NCBI GenBank assembly: GCA_028292825.1
Contig: JAQGLO010000144.1
Location: 28,599-92,598 of the forward strand
Source of the DNA: Alphaproteobacteria bacterium
GTDB taxonomy: Bacteria > Pseudomonadota > Alphaproteobacteria > Micropepsales > Micropepsaceae
Reading direction: 5' to 3'
DNA: 64,000 nucleotides
Shown piece after piece: positions 21,501 through 28,834 of this stretch. The notes beneath the pieces were generated by a model that was not told the origin of the DNA, did not search any database, and was given only the letters and a program-made list of their open reading frames with translations. The first letter of the stretch is position 1, and the number at the start of each line of letters is the position of its first letter. Position numbers and translations under genes: made by a program.

Positions 21501-24198
21501 CAGCTACACGATCGGCAACGCCGTGTTCTCGGCGGGCAATGCCGGCAACTATGCCATCAGCTATGCCGACGGCGCCCTGCATGTGACGGCGCGTCCGATC
21601 ACGCTGGCGGGCGACCTGGTCACGCGCATTTATGGCGATGCCAATCCCACCGGCGCCACCGGCACCATCACCGCCGGCAACCTGGTCAATGGCGATGCCA
21701 TCTCGGGCATCGGCGTGGCGTCGTCCACCGCGACGGCCGCCAGCGATGTCGGCAACGGCTATACCTATGCCGCCAACAGCGCCGTCTTCTCGTCGGGTGC
21801 GGCCGGAAATTATGCCATCACCTATGTTGATGGCGCCCTGCATGTCACGACGCGCGCCGTGACGGTGACGGCGGACACGCTGGGCAAGGCTTACGGCGAC
21901 GCCAATCCGGCGCTGACCTTCACCAGCAGCAGCCTGGGCGCAGGCGCCGCGCTGCAAGGCGCGCTGACGACCCTGGCGAATGCCGGCAGCGATGTCGGCA
22001 GCTATGCGATCGCCCAGGGCACGCTGACCACGGCGAACAATTCCAACTATGTCGTCAGCTATGCCGGCGCCAATCTGGGCATTACGCCCCGCGCCGTGAC
22101 GGTGACGGCGGACGCCAAGTCGCGCCTTTACGGCGACGCCAACCCGGCGTTGACCTACACCAGCACCAGCCTGGGCGCGGGCACGGCGCTGACGGGCGCG
22201 CTCGCCACTCCGGCTGGCGGGACCAGCGGCGTGGGCGGCTATGGCATCGCCGCCGGCACCGTGACCACGGCGAACAATCCCAACTATTCCGTCACCTATG
22301 TCGGCGCCAACTTGGACGTCACCGCCCGGCCGCTGACCGTGACGGCGGATGCCATCAGTCGCCTGTATGGGGACGCCAATCCGGCCCTGACCCAGACCAT
22401 CAGCGGCCTGGTCAATGGCGACACCCTTGCCGGCGCGCTGGCGACGGCGGCCGATGCGGCCAGCCATGTCGGCAGCTATGCCATCGGCCAGGGCACGCTG
22501 GCGGCGTCGGCCAATTACGCCATCGTCTTCAACGCCGGCACCTTGTCGGTGAATGCGCGGCCGGTCACCGTCACCGCCGACGCGGCCAGCCGCTTCTATG
22601 GCGACGCCAATCCGGCGCTGACCTTCACCAATTCCACCCTGGGCGCGGGCGCGGCGCTGACGGGGTCGCTCGCCACCGCCGCGTCGGCGGCCAGCAATGT
22701 CGGCAGCTATGCCATCACCGGAGCCAGCCTGCTCGGCGCCAACAGCGACTATGCCATCACCTACAATGGCGCCGCGCTGACGGTCGCCACACGACCCGTC
22801 ACCGTGACGGCCGACGCGGTATCGCGCCTCTATGGCGATGCCAACCCAGCCTTCACCTTCACCAGCTCCAGCCTGGGCGCGGGCGCCGCGCTGCAGGGCG
22901 CACTCACCACCCTGGCCGGCGGCACCAGCGGCGTCGGCAGCTATGCCATCACCCAGGGCAGCCTGACCGCCGCCGCCAACCCGAACTATGCGATCACATT
23001 CACCGGCGCCAACCTCGCCATCACGCCGCGCGGCCTGACGATCACGGCCGACGATCTGGGCCGCCTGTATGGCGCCGCCACCCCGGCGCTGACCCAGACC
23101 GTCAGCGGCCTGGTCAATGGCGACACCCTGACGGGCGCTGCCGCGACCAGCGCCGGCGCTGCTTCCAGCATCGGCCGCTATGCCATCACCCAGGGCAGCC
23201 TGGCGGCGTCCGCCAACTACACCGTCAGCTTTACCGGCGGCACCCTGACCATCACGCCCGCCCTTTTGACCGTCACCGCCACCAATGCCGGCAAGACCTA
23301 TGGCGACAGCGCCAACCTGACCGGCTTTGCCGCCAGCGGGTTGTTGAACAGCGACAGCATCTCCAGCGTGGTGCTGACCAGCGCCGGCGCCGGCACGGGT
23401 GCGAATGTCGGGTCCTATGCCATCCAGGCCGCCAATGCGGCCGGCAGCGGGCTGGGCAATTACACCATCACTTATCAGCCGGGCACGCTGGGCGTGACGC
23501 CCCGCGCCTTGACGATCACCGCTGCCAATCTCAGCCGCCTCTATGGCGCGGCCAATCCGGCGCTGACCCAGACCAGCAGCGGCCTGGTCAATGGCGACAC
23601 CGTGGCCGGCACGGCGGCGACCAGCGCCGGCATCGCGTCCAATGTCGGCAGCTATGCCATCACCCTGGGCAGCTTGACGGCCGGGGCCAACTATACGGTG
23701 ACCTTCGTGCCCGGCACGCTGAGCATCACGCCCGCGCCGCTCACCATCGCGGCGGACAATATCTCGGCCCAGACCGCGGCGCTGGCCAACCCCACCGCGA
23801 CGCTGACGGGCCTGGTCGCCGGCGATACCAGTGCGGTTGTCACCGGGCTGACTTTCGCGCTGGTGCCGGTGGATGGCAGCGCCACCGCCTATACCGTGGT
23901 GCCGTCCAATGCCCAGGCGCGCAATTACAGCATCGCCTATGTCAACGGCCAGCTGACGGTGGTGCCGACCAATCCCACCACCGATTTCATCGCCCCGATT
24001 ATCGTGACGGGCGCCTTGCCGCCGATGATCAGTGTTGTCACAGGGACACCGCCTGCCAGCCATGTCACAATGCCTGACACCGGCGGGGGAGCCGGCACGG
24101 GGACTGGCGATGGCGGCAATGGCGACGGCGGTGACGGCGACAAGAAGAAACAGGCCCGCGCTGCCACTGGTGGTCCTTTCCGGGCATCTCTGAGATGA
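12529..24198 (+). CDS. Giant TpsA-type filamentous haemagglutinin-like adhesin with GLUG and MBG repeats
   Basis: This secreted two-partner protein has about 3,889 residues from ATG 12529; an in-frame GTG at 12472 would add 19. I chose 12529 because a GGGG stretch precedes it and a signal peptide follows (cleavage after SPAVA, residue 28). Order: haemagglutination/TPS domain (about 30-290) with INWQNFSVG and LINPQG near residue 110; a linker with GTWLIDPNDYTI; GLUG block 1 (bases about 14281-15200); GLUG block 2 (about 16240-17390); about 22 MBG repeats (residues about 1945-3814); and a Gly/Asp-rich tail ending in KKKQARAATGGPFRASLR. It is exported by TpsB, whose gene overlaps the stop. Adhesion or biofilm function is inferred from the family. 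Confidence 0.9.
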   Translation: MGYTRTLSALAMSTVSLLALSAASPAVAGGILPSGGQVVAGQAGIAATPGGVTINQSSSHAIINWQNFSVGAGNNVQFNNGSGATLNRVTGSSISQINGVLSATGSVYLINPQGVVVGAGGKVITGGSFIASTRDVDNNSFMNGDPLHAKGSSSGAVINQGTIRSAYGDTILIGQSVSNSGKIIAKKGTAALVAGDDVTLRPLSGDARISVSAGKGDVTNTGTIAAAQAELNAAGGNVYAVAGSGGISATGTRTIDGHVWLTAGGDAEVSGTVTATSKSGDGGNVTVRAQNIVASGSINASATKAGAAGGNVSIVATSTTTVKGAIRATGGAGGKGGFVETSGAHLHVADGATVATNAAGGSTGTWLIDPNDYTIAASGGDISGATLSSNLATTDVTIATATQGTAGGNGDIFVNDTVSWSSSHSLTLNAERNITVSAAMSLAGGSLVLNASAGALAINNTISITGAGAVNLSTSVDTATYGANYPLAHLSFGTGGSVDYGATNHNATLSINGASYTLFYTLSDFNNGALNVYQTGNAALATSLSGGSYNAYINMQAGTFEGLGHVLDGVTFNPGGNSAGLVSNGYGTIRDIGITNATVNGGSTSDGGLAGQFSGAIVNSYFTGTLSEPGGAYVGGLVGYLNGSGSYILNSWTNATVTGSSGGGVGGLAGNVNTSFGATPVIQNSYALGSVTGGRAVGGAVGILNGSLINVHATGNVTDTGTSASSAAYVGGLVGEFDGGAITNAYATGNVSGGYNSGGLVGYAQSGITQAYATGDVVGGGASGSAVGGLIGATYYTFAIDQVASYGSVSGGYYAGGLIGYKRGGVALSNAFSAGSATGTYAVGGLIGDDESGGYGGQALSTSLSTGAVSGGTYRGGAVGYAQGEVFTDVYFTSDTTGTTATAGNYAGFTGITALSTATAQNGSLPGSFSSSFWGSQSGALPYLKTFFPSGVQVLSGTAVNANSASIAVADNGYRQGKGSVGANGYFYVAMQPGSVTTGDTIVLYNSLVNPGGIVTTAPATLTGLGYTGGILIAATSATSATAADTGINAQAATVLTHDAQGAAVPASVTDHGYIASGASFDLNESFTGPVYVQTTTASAPLTVSGTITATGAITLSTSGTLTINAPITASGKVAAVLTAGIDAYSQADLVFGTAGKLDFGATNQASTLSVNAANYSLLYTMANLVSTAGSGTFALASSITSGSYSSSVLATLNSGALLEGLGNTITGLTITNTAVPSNNGLGLIGINNGTIRDVRLASLNITGGNAATVSANIGGLVGLNNNLIVNASAAGAVKGDNGSVIGGLVGNNTGANGRIVNSSSTATITLPGTSSWFYSFAGGLVGQNYVSANITGSWASGNVTGAANTTAGGLVGNNYSTISNSYATGNVSSGSSAGGLAGGSQTGAVQNVHATGTVTGTGSATNIGGLLGSNSSAITNAYATGNVTGAANGYSQNTGGLIGYNSAALTGVYATGNVANGGNIGGLVGYNTGGAAAISNAYATGNVTVIGGSTSNNSVGGLVGSNLSGGSVSLSFATGNVYADAAYSVGGLVGQNSGNLTNTYATGSVTNAASTSSSAGGLAGYMASGTITTSYATGRVSGLYMGGLTGTSGTSIVNSYFDSQTTGQANPYPFTTSTTGALTTSAFQIGFLPAFFDSGVWSTGSGLYPYITSFFPGGVQAVSGNAGSGSRAALYVGGTAVGGTSVGANGYYYFAVPNGVISNSGSLSLITLDTSGALLTTLTGQTHSLDLASGGLYYTTAGSSLSATYAADRATLLGYASTPGFVAGLETRLTATGSQFTFDAPLNLPAGLNFTGQNYTNVSVTSAITAGAALTVTSGSVDVSAAITAPTALLRGVNSFTLHPSAKITTTQTGDSLQLVANAVFIDASGASDTLSSAGRWLVYSASPDTDNFGTINSGNTAVWNAHFGDTISQSGNRYVFAAQPTATVSIGTPATKTYGDSISFNGSYLAATGLNAGVSGVYLADTAASIFATLPTFTSAGSAVTANVGSYDVTLSGGTAANGYAITLSNVTPGTLTVNQRALTVTGDDYTRRYGDANAATTTATGDNLVNGDTISTVDITSPTATAASDVGTYTYTAGNAVLSSGTAGNYNISYANSALTVTRRQLTVISDGQVRYYGDANAPLTFTTLSLGAGVAIQGSLTISADATTGVGHYLIGQGTVDSAHNPNYNLSYAGANVDVIARPVTVTADAQTRHYGDANPALTYTSSSLGAGAALSGALTTTALVTDNVGSYGIAAGTLTTANNPNYTVSYVGANLDVTARPITLTGDPLSRHYGDANATTATGSVTLGSLVNGDAISAIDVLSPTATATSDVGAYSYTPGNAAFSAGVSSNYAITYADGTLQVTARPVTVTADTLTRHYGDANPTLSFTSSSLGAGIALTGALDTAATATSDVGSYGITAGTLTTANNPNYAVTYVAANLGVTARPITVTADSLTMVYGDSLPALTYTNSSLGAGAALAGGLDVPAGPTTDVGSYALTIGSLATANPNYAVSFVSANLDITARPVTVTADAKTRYYGDANPVFTFTNTSLGAGTALQGALTTLASATSDVGSYGITAGTLTTANNSNYVVTYQGANLDVTARPITLTGDLVSRQYGDANATAATGSITLGSLANGDTISSIDLLSPTASATSNVGTAYSYTAGNAVFSAGTASNYAITYADGALHVTARPVTVTADAQTKVYGDANPTLTFTNSSLGAGSALAGALNTVADGTTAVGSYAIGAGTLTTANNPNYAVTYIGANLGITARPITVTGDLVTRDYGDANPATSTGTITMGNLVNGDTLSAIDLVSATASATSNVGNGYTYGGGNAAFSAGAAGNYAITYADGALHVTARAVTVTADAQTRHYGDTNPAFSFSSTGLGAGAALQGALATSASATSDVGGYAITQGTLTTANNSNYVVSYNAASLGVTARPITLTGDLISRLYGDTNPSTATGSVAPGGLVNGDTISAVDVLSATANGASAVANGYSYTIGNAVFSAGNAGNYAISYADGALHVTARPITLAGDLVTRIYGDANPTGATGTITAGNLVNGDAISGIGVASSTATAASDVGNGYTYAANSAVFSSGAAGNYAITYVDGALHVTTRAVTVTADTLGKAYGDANPALTFTSSSLGAGAALQGALTTLANAGSDVGSYAIAQGTLTTANNSNYVVSYAGANLGITPRAVTVTADAKSRLYGDANPALTYTSTSLGAGTALTGALATPAGGTSGVGGYGIAAGTVTTANNPNYSVTYVGANLDVTARPLTVTADAISRLYGDANPALTQTISGLVNGDTLAGALATAADAASHVGSYAIGQGTLAASANYAIVFNAGTLSVNARPVTVTADAASRFYGDANPALTFTNSTLGAGAALTGSLATAASAASNVGSYAITGASLLGANSDYAITYNGAALTVATRPVTVTADAVSRLYGDANPAFTFTSSSLGAGAALQGALTTLAGGTSGVGSYAITQGSLTAAANPNYAITFTGANLAITPRGLTITADDLGRLYGAATPALTQTVSGLVNGDTLTGAAATSAGAASSIGRYAITQGSLAASANYTVSFTGGTLTITPALLTVTATNAGKTYGDSANLTGFAASGLLNSDSISSVVLTSAGAGTGANVGSYAIQAANAAGSGLGNYTITYQPGTLGVTPRALTITAANLSRLYGAANPALTQTSSGLVNGDTVAGTAATSAGIASNVGSYAITLGSLTAGANYTVTFVPGTLSITPAPLTIAADNISAQTAALANPTATLTGLVAGDTSAVVTGLTFALVPVDGSATAYTVVPSNAQARNYSIAYVNGQLTVVPTNPTTDFIAPIIVTGALPPMISVVTGTPPASHVTMPDTGGGAGTGTGDGGNGDGGDGDKKKQARAATGGPFRASLR
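13942..15600 (+). repeat. GLUG-containing module, copy 1, inside TpsA
   Basis: This copy starts with a LSFGTGGSVDYGATNHNATL-type segment near 13990, continues through GLUG units such as VGGLVGEFDGG and YATGNVSGG, and ends with FFPSGVQVLSG and VGANGYFYVAMQPG near 15500. The same order of elements recurs at 15940-17750, so the protein contains an internal duplication of about 1.7 kb that has since diverged. Confidence 0.7.
15940..17750 (+). repeat. GLUG-containing module, copy 2, inside TpsA
   Basis: This is the second copy of the module: LVFGTAGKLDFGATNQASTL near 15980, then LEGLGNTITGLTI, a denser GLUG array with YATGNV units and GGLVG spacers, then FFPGGVQAVSG and VGANGYYYFAVPNG near 17650. 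It aligns element by element with 13942-15600. Confidence 0.7.
18361..23970 (+). repeat. About 22 tandem MBG-type repeats in TpsA
   Basis: Units of roughly 75-85 residues (about 240 bp) each begin with an RPVTVTAD- or RPITLTGD-like strand, then a YGDAN motif. I count 22 clear YGD/YGA units plus one decayed unit near 23740. Three kinds can be told apart: type A (TFTSSSLGAGAALQGAL), type B (GSLVNGDTISAID, then YSYTxGNAVFSAG) and type C (ALTQTxSGLVNGDTL). A and B alternate irregularly and C occurs only in the last third. Such stalk domains usually extend an adhesin from the surface. Confidence 0.85.
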
Positions 24199-25973
24199 GC
24201 AGATTTTTTTCCAATGCATCCTTCCTGGTGCTGTGCGGCCTGCTGACCGTCATTCCGGCGCAGGCCCAGGACTTCAAGGACATCGCGCCCAAGCAGCCGG
24301 TGCCCGAAAAACCCGCCGGCACCGTGACAACGCCGACACAAGCCCCCAAGGCGGCCGTACAGGATCCGGCCAGGCAGCTGCTGGCGGAATTGAAGGGCCT
24401 TCGACTGGTGGATGGCGCCGCGCGCATCGCACGCAGCGGTGTCAGCACGCCAGGCCTCACGATCGAAGCCTTGCCGATGCTGGACGATGCCGAGATCCGC
24501 GCCCGCCTGGCGGCTTTTGTCGGAAAGCCTTTGCTGGCCGGCGACCTGCCCAGGATTTCCCAGATTGTCGTGGCCTGGTACCGCGCCCACAACCGGCCGG
24601 TGGTGTCGGTGAGCTTCCCCGAACAGGACGTCAATGCCGGCGTGCTGCAGGGTGTGGTCACGGAATCCAAGGTCGGCAAGCTGCGCTTCGACGGCAACAA
24701 CTGGTTTTCGACCGGGCTGCTGGACAGCGAAACCGGGACCCGGCCGGGCGACCCCATCGAACTGGACAGGCTGAAGCACGATCTCAACCGGCTGAACGCC
24801 AACCCCTTCCGCACCGTCAATGCCGTGCTGGCGAAAGGTGAGGCCGACGGGACCACCGACATCAACCTGCATGTCGAGGATCGCCTGCCGCTGCGCGTCT
24901 ATGCCAGCATCGACAATAGCGGCCTGCCGGTGACGGGCCGCGACCGCTACAGCCTGGGCCTCAACTGGGGAAACCTGTTCGGGCTGGACCAGCAGGTCTC
25001 CTACCAGTTCAGCACCAGTCCCGACCTGTGGCGCACACGCGCCCGGGGCGCAGGCCTGTCGAACGATCCGCGCTTCATGGCGCATTCGCTCACCTATATG
25101 GCGCCCCTGCCCTGGGGCGACACGCTCAGCGTTTTCGGCAGCTATGTGCAGCAGGTGCCCAACCTGGGCCCCGATTTCGGCCAGGTCGGTCACAACACCC
25201 AGATCAGCGCCCGCTACGCCCATGACCTGCCGGACTGGGAATCGATGACGCAGCAGGTCCAGTTCGGCTTCGACTACAAGCGCTCCGACAACAACCTGGC
25301 CTTTGGCGGCGTGTCGGTGTTCGCCGCCACCACCAATGTCGAGCAGTTCCTGGCCATCTATAGCGGCACACGGCAGGACAGCTGGGGCCAGACCTCGCTG
25401 GTGAACAATTTCGTGTTCGGCCCGGGCGGTCTTTCCGACGGCAACAGCACCGCGGTCTTCCAGGCCTCCGGCGTGGCGGGCGCCAACGCATCCTATGTCT
25501 ATGACAATGTGCAGATCACGCGGGTCACGCCGCTGCCGCATGACCTGAGCTGGATCGTGCGCCTCAGCGGCCAGTTGGCCAGCACCGAACTGCTGCCCAG
25601 CGAGCAGTTGGGCGCGGGCGGCACCGACAGCGTGCGCGGCTACGACCCGCGCGTCATCAACGGCAGCCAAGGCGCCCTGGTCAGCACCGAGCTGCGCAGC
25701 CCCGCTTTCTCGCCGCTGCACGATTTCGTCACATCGGAAGTGACCGACAGCGCCCAGCTCCTGGCCTTCTACGACTATGGTTACGTTGCCTACAAAGGCC
25801 CGCAACAGAACCAGCCGGACAGCTCCGCCATCCAGAGCGTCGGCGTCGGGTTGCGCTATGGCATTGGACGCTATCTCGATGCCCGCTTCGATTATGGCTG
25901 GCAACTCCAGACAGCGCCCGGCGCGAGTTCGCGCGGCAATCTCGCCATGGTTTCGGTGACCATGGGGTACTGA
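24195..25973 (+). CDS. TpsB outer-membrane transporter (ShlB/FhaC/HecB family)
   Basis: This 592-residue protein has a signal peptide (residues 1-24, ending PAQA) and a linker rich in Pro. A POTRA_2 domain follows at about residues 80-155 (LTIEALPMLDDAEIRARLAA, later VVTESKVGKLRF), then a ShlB-type 16-stranded barrel (about 210-592) with GRDRYSLGLNWGNLFGLDQQ and SVRGYDPRV. FhaC-type proteins recognise the TPS domain through POTRA and thread TpsA across the outer membrane. The ATG overlaps the TpsA stop by 4 bp, which supports a dedicated pair with coupled translation. No oddities seen. Confidence 0.92.
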   Translation: MSRFFSNASFLVLCGLLTVIPAQAQDFKDIAPKQPVPEKPAGTVTTPTQAPKAAVQDPARQLLAELKGLRLVDGAARIARSGVSTPGLTIEALPMLDDAEIRARLAAFVGKPLLAGDLPRISQIVVAWYRAHNRPVVSVSFPEQDVNAGVLQGVVTESKVGKLRFDGNNWFSTGLLDSETGTRPGDPIELDRLKHDLNRLNANPFRTVNAVLAKGEADGTTDINLHVEDRLPLRVYASIDNSGLPVTGRDRYSLGLNWGNLFGLDQQVSYQFSTSPDLWRTRARGAGLSNDPRFMAHSLTYMAPLPWGDTLSVFGSYVQQVPNLGPDFGQVGHNTQISARYAHDLPDWESMTQQVQFGFDYKRSDNNLAFGGVSVFAATTNVEQFLAIYSGTRQDSWGQTSLVNNFVFGPGGLSDGNSTAVFQASGVAGANASYVYDNVQITRVTPLPHDLSWIVRLSGQLASTELLPSEQLGAGGTDSVRGYDPRVINGSQGALVSTELRSPAFSPLHDFVTSEVTDSAQLLAFYDYGYVAYKGPQQNQPDSSAIQSVGVGLRYGIGRYLDARFDYGWQLQTAPGASSRGNLAMVSVTMGY

Positions 25974-26026
25974 CGTCCGTCACAAGTCCGGTATATGTAT
26001 CGTGTGGCGGACGAACGGGGCTGGCT

Positions 26027-27298
26027 GTGATCAAGACTGTCCCGATGGCGGCGGCGCCGGTTTCGCGCCATGTCCTGCTGGCCATGCTGACCCTGGTGGG
26101 GGTGGTGAATTATCTCGACCGGCAGATCCTGGGCCTGCTGCTGCCGCAGATAAAGGCCGAATTCCATCTCAGCGACACCGCGCTTGGCCTTCTGGCGGGT
26201 CCCGTTTTCGCGCTGGTCTATGCCCTGATGGGTATTCCGCTCGCCTTGCTGGCCGATCGCGGCAACCGCCGCACCATCATCGCGGCATCGCTGGCGCTGT
26301 TCAGCCTCACCACCCTGGCATGCGGCATGGCGACCAATTTTCTCCTTCTCATATGCGCGCGCTTCGGGACCGGTGCGGGCGAAGCCGGCGTCACGCCCGC
26401 CGTCAACGCGCTGGTGTCGGACCTGTACGCGCCGGGGCATCGCAGCGGGGCGCTGGCGGTCTATTCGGCGAGCGGCAATATCGGCATGCTGCTGGCCTTC
26501 TTCGGCGGCGGCCTGATCGCACAGCATTGGGGCTGGCGGGCGGCTTTCCTGGCGGCCGGCCTGCTGGGTTTCACCGTTGTGCTGGCGTTTCTTCTGATCG
26601 TGCGCGAGCCCGCGCGGCGTCATGCCGTGCCATCAAGTCCCAGCCTGCCGGCGACCCTGCGGCTCCTGTGGACGCGCCGGGCCTTTCGGTTCATCGCCGC
26701 CGGTACGGGGCTGGTTTCCATCAGCGGCTATTCCGCGCTGGCCTTTGTGCCGTCCTTCCTGGTGCGCTCCCACCACATGACGCCCGTCACGGTGGGACTC
26801 ACCCTGGCGCTGATGGTCGGTATCTTCGGCCTGGCGGGCACCATGCTGCCGGGCCTGTTGGCAGACCGCTTCGGCCGGGGCGACGTGCGCTGGGGCCTGT
26901 ATGCCGCCGTGCTGGCCATCGCCTGCGCCATGCCTTTTCACCCCGTATTCTATCTGGCCGGCGATCTTCGCATCACGCTGGCCGCGATGGTGGTTCCGAG
27001 TTTCTGCGCCAGCACCTTTCTCGGCCCCAGCTATGCCGCCGTGCAGGGGCTGGCGCCGCCCGGCATGCGGGCACAGGCCGCGGCGTTGCTGCTGCTGATC
27101 CTCACCCTGGTCGGGCTGGGGCTGGGACCGCAACTGGTCGGCATCGCCAGCGATCTTCTGCAGCCCCGGTTTGGCGTCGACGCCTTGCGCTATGCGCTGT
27201 TGATCGCGGTGACGCCCAGCATCCTTGCTGCCTGGTGTTTCTGGCAGGCGACCCGCACCTTGCGCGAAGAGATCGCGATCACGGAGCGGCTGGCGTGA
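26027..27298 (+). CDS. MFS transporter
   Basis: This protein of about 423 residues has 12 predicted membrane helices. It shows the MFS marks: NYLDRQILGLLLPQIKAEF in helix 1, LADRGNRRTI after helix 2 and ARFGTGAGEAGVTPA in helix 4. The pattern resembles the spinster-like/ACS branch, common in Alphaproteobacteria and without a fixed substrate. I prefer GTG 26027 because ACGGGG lies 7-12 bases upstream; ATG 26045 is an alternative. It stands alone between the TPS pair and the convergent fecR gene, so context gives no substrate. Confidence 0.85.
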   Translation: MIKTVPMAAAPVSRHVLLAMLTLVGVVNYLDRQILGLLLPQIKAEFHLSDTALGLLAGPVFALVYALMGIPLALLADRGNRRTIIAASLALFSLTTLACGMATNFLLLICARFGTGAGEAGVTPAVNALVSDLYAPGHRSGALAVYSASGNIGMLLAFFGGGLIAQHWGWRAAFLAAGLLGFTVVLAFLLIVREPARRHAVPSSPSLPATLRLLWTRRAFRFIAAGTGLVSISGYSALAFVPSFLVRSHHMTPVTVGLTLALMVGIFGLAGTMLPGLLADRFGRGDVRWGLYAAVLAIACAMPFHPVFYLAGDLRITLAAMVVPSFCASTFLGPSYAAVQGLAPPGMRAQAAALLLLILTLVGLGLGPQLVGIASDLLQPRFGVDALRYALLIAVTPSILAAWCFWQATRTLREEIAITERLA

Positions 27299-27390
27299 GC
27301 CGCCATCGCTGAAATACTGGGCAACTGCCCTCTCCATTACTGCTTATCGGGCACGAACCAGGCTGGGAGAGGAAACCCGAATGACAATCG

Positions 27391-28413
27391 CTAATTTGGC
27401 CGGGCGGCTTTGGAATCCTGGACGAGTAGCCACTTGTCTGCAAGCTCCTTGCCTTTAAAGCCGTACAGGTCGTTCAAAGACACCAGCACGGCGTGCACGT
27501 CGCCCGCACGAAACATTCCCGTGACGGTTCGCTTGCCCATTTCCGGATTGCTGACGACCAGGGGCTTCGGGAAATAACGGTTCACGCTTGCAAGCGCTTC
27601 ACTCAGCTCTGCATCGTCAAAATACAATTGTCCTTCACGCCAGGCGGAAGCGTGTGTGGCGGTCATAAAGCGACGAACAGCAGACCCGTTGGCCGGGAAC
27701 TGAACCACCTCATTCTGCCGGAGCGGCATTGTTCTGGGACCGGCATTCGGAGCGGGAAAAGTGACGTTCACAAGGCCCTCAACGACGGCGACCTGCATGG
27801 CGCTCTCTTTGGGGAAATAATCGATGTTGAACTTCGTGCCTGTCACAACGACCCGCTTTTTTCCGGCGACCACGATAAACGGACGGGCAGGATTGTGCTT
27901 TACGTCAAAAAAGCCTTCCCCCCCGCTCAGGTAAACAATGCGCTGCTTGTCATTGAACGCGATGCGGGCGGTGGAGGCCGCGCCCAATGTCAACGTGGAG
28001 CCGTCCGGCAGGGTATAACTGGCGATTTCACCGCGTGCGGTCGTCGCTCCCCCATCCGCGGCAATCCGGGAGGAAGAGAAAAATTGCCCGATCTGCGGCA
28101 GGCTGAGGAAAACAGCGACAATTACTGCTGCCGCAGCGGCGGCCGGCACGAGGTACCGCCTCAACGAACCGAAAACCAGCCAGTACTTCGAGCCTTCCGA
28201 AGCCTCGTCGCGTTCCAGCAGCGATCGCGCCGCCGGGCTGTTGCGCAGTTGCGCCGAAAAGCTCCATAGCTGCCGCGATCTCTCGAGATCTTTTTTGTTT
28301 TCAGGTTTCAGCGCAAGCCACGTTTCAAGATCGCGCCGATCCCGGTCCGAAAGCTCGCCAGAGCTGATACGAACCATCCATTCCGCCGCAGTCTTCGGTT
28401 TTGAACGGAACAT
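27391..28413 (-). CDS. FecR-family anti-sigma/sigma regulator
   Basis: This protein has about 341 residues. Residues 1-60 form the N-terminal cytoplasmic anti-sigma segment (AAEWMVRISSGELSDRDRR), a single membrane helix lies near 85-105 (VPAAAAAAVIVAVFLSL), then a FecR domain and a C-terminal DUF4974-like domain (LSEALASVNRYFPKPLVV). In FecIR systems the periplasmic part receives a signal from the STN domain of a TonB receptor and controls an ECF sigma factor. ATG 28413 is chosen because it lies just after the stop of the decayed sigma gene (28419); TTG 28428 is the alternative. The STN receptor at 28835 is divergent and probably its partner. Its own sigma gene is only a remnant. Confidence 0.9.
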   Translation of the reverse strand: MFRSKPKTAAEWMVRISSGELSDRDRRDLETWLALKPENKKDLERSRQLWSFSAQLRNSPAARSLLERDEASEGSKYWLVFGSLRRYLVPAAAAAAVIVAVFLSLPQIGQFFSSSRIAADGGATTARGEIASYTLPDGSTLTLGAASTARIAFNDKQRIVYLSGGEGFFDVKHNPARPFIVVAGKKRVVVTGTKFNIDYFPKESAMQVAVVEGLVNVTFPAPNAGPRTMPLRQNEVVQFPANGSAVRRFMTATHASAWREGQLYFDDAELSEALASVNRYFPKPLVVSNPEMGKRTVTGMFRAGDVHAVLVSLNDLYGFKGKELADKWLLVQDSKAARPN

Positions 28414-28418
28414 CTGCC

Positions 28419-28620
28419 CTATTCCCAAATATCTTTGAGAGCGTCGCCCAATTTCGATTGCGGATAGGTTAGAGCGCGTATCATCTCACGTTCGCCGTGC
28501 GTTTCCATATGCCCATTTCCTGGGCAATTTCTTTGAATGACGTGCGTCTGGCGTAAACAGAAAACCGTTCTAGTCGATGCCTGAAGATTTGGCAATTTGG
28601 CTCCCAAGCCGAATTCATAT
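28419..28620 (-). pseudogene. Decayed ECF sigma factor, region 4 only
   Basis: Reading this strand in one frame gives NLQASTRTVFCLR, then nonsense, then EREMIRALTYPQ and LGDALKDIWE before the stop. The middle segment in another frame reads RTSFKEIAQEMGIWKRTA. Put together, this matches region 4 of the intact sigma factor at 33606-34139 (STRKVFLLHH, MSFEDIAQHLGISTRTVERE, LGDMIKEILD) nearly position by position. So two compensating frameshifts (around 28550 and 28493) have struck the gene, and the N-terminal region 2 is missing: an in-frame stop lies near 28650 and no region 2 sequence was seen upstream. It sits directly before fecR, where an intact fecI would be. Confidence 0.72.
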
Positions 28621-28834
28621 CCCGGAAGGCAGGCGATGCTTGTCTCCTATACTACACAGAATGCCCTGATTTTCCGACAGCGGCTGGCTTCGGGATAAAG
28701 CTTGTCGGAAATTATCGGTTGCCGACGTAGTAACAAGTTGCTGGTGCGCGAAGGCAATCTTCAATGCATGGCTTGCCTGTGAAGGGGTGGCGCTGCCAGA
28801 GTTGGCGGGGCCTGACATGGGGGAGTTGCGTTAA
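28621..28834 (+). promoter_or_regulatory. Divergent region before the STN receptor
   Basis: No gene is visible here. GGAAAT at 28707-28712 resembles an ECF -35 element, but the possible -10 (CGTAGT, near 28726) is only about 13 bases on, closer than usual. A strong GGGGGAG at 28818-28824 serves as ribosome-binding site for the TTG start at 28835. Confidence 0.3.

Noticed and set aside
18361..23970. Regular repeats considered as a CRISPR array
   Set aside because: Units are about 240 bp, coding, diverged and without unique spacers; they translate into MBG domains.
16258..24219. Very long open frames on the - strand opposite the adhesin (about 970 and 1,600 codons)
   Set aside because: They mirror GC-rich repetitive codons of the + strand gene, are rich in Gly, Arg, Ala and His without any domain, and have no ribosome-binding site. 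The + strand frame has signal peptide, known repeats and a TpsB partner.
27315..27330. GGGC/GCCC hairpin between the MFS transporter and fecR as a terminator
   Set aside because: The stem is only 4-5 bp and no T-tract follows.
28615..28818. 67-codon frame considered as the missing N-terminal part of the decayed sigma factor
   Set aside because: It does not resemble sigma region 2 and shows no known motif.
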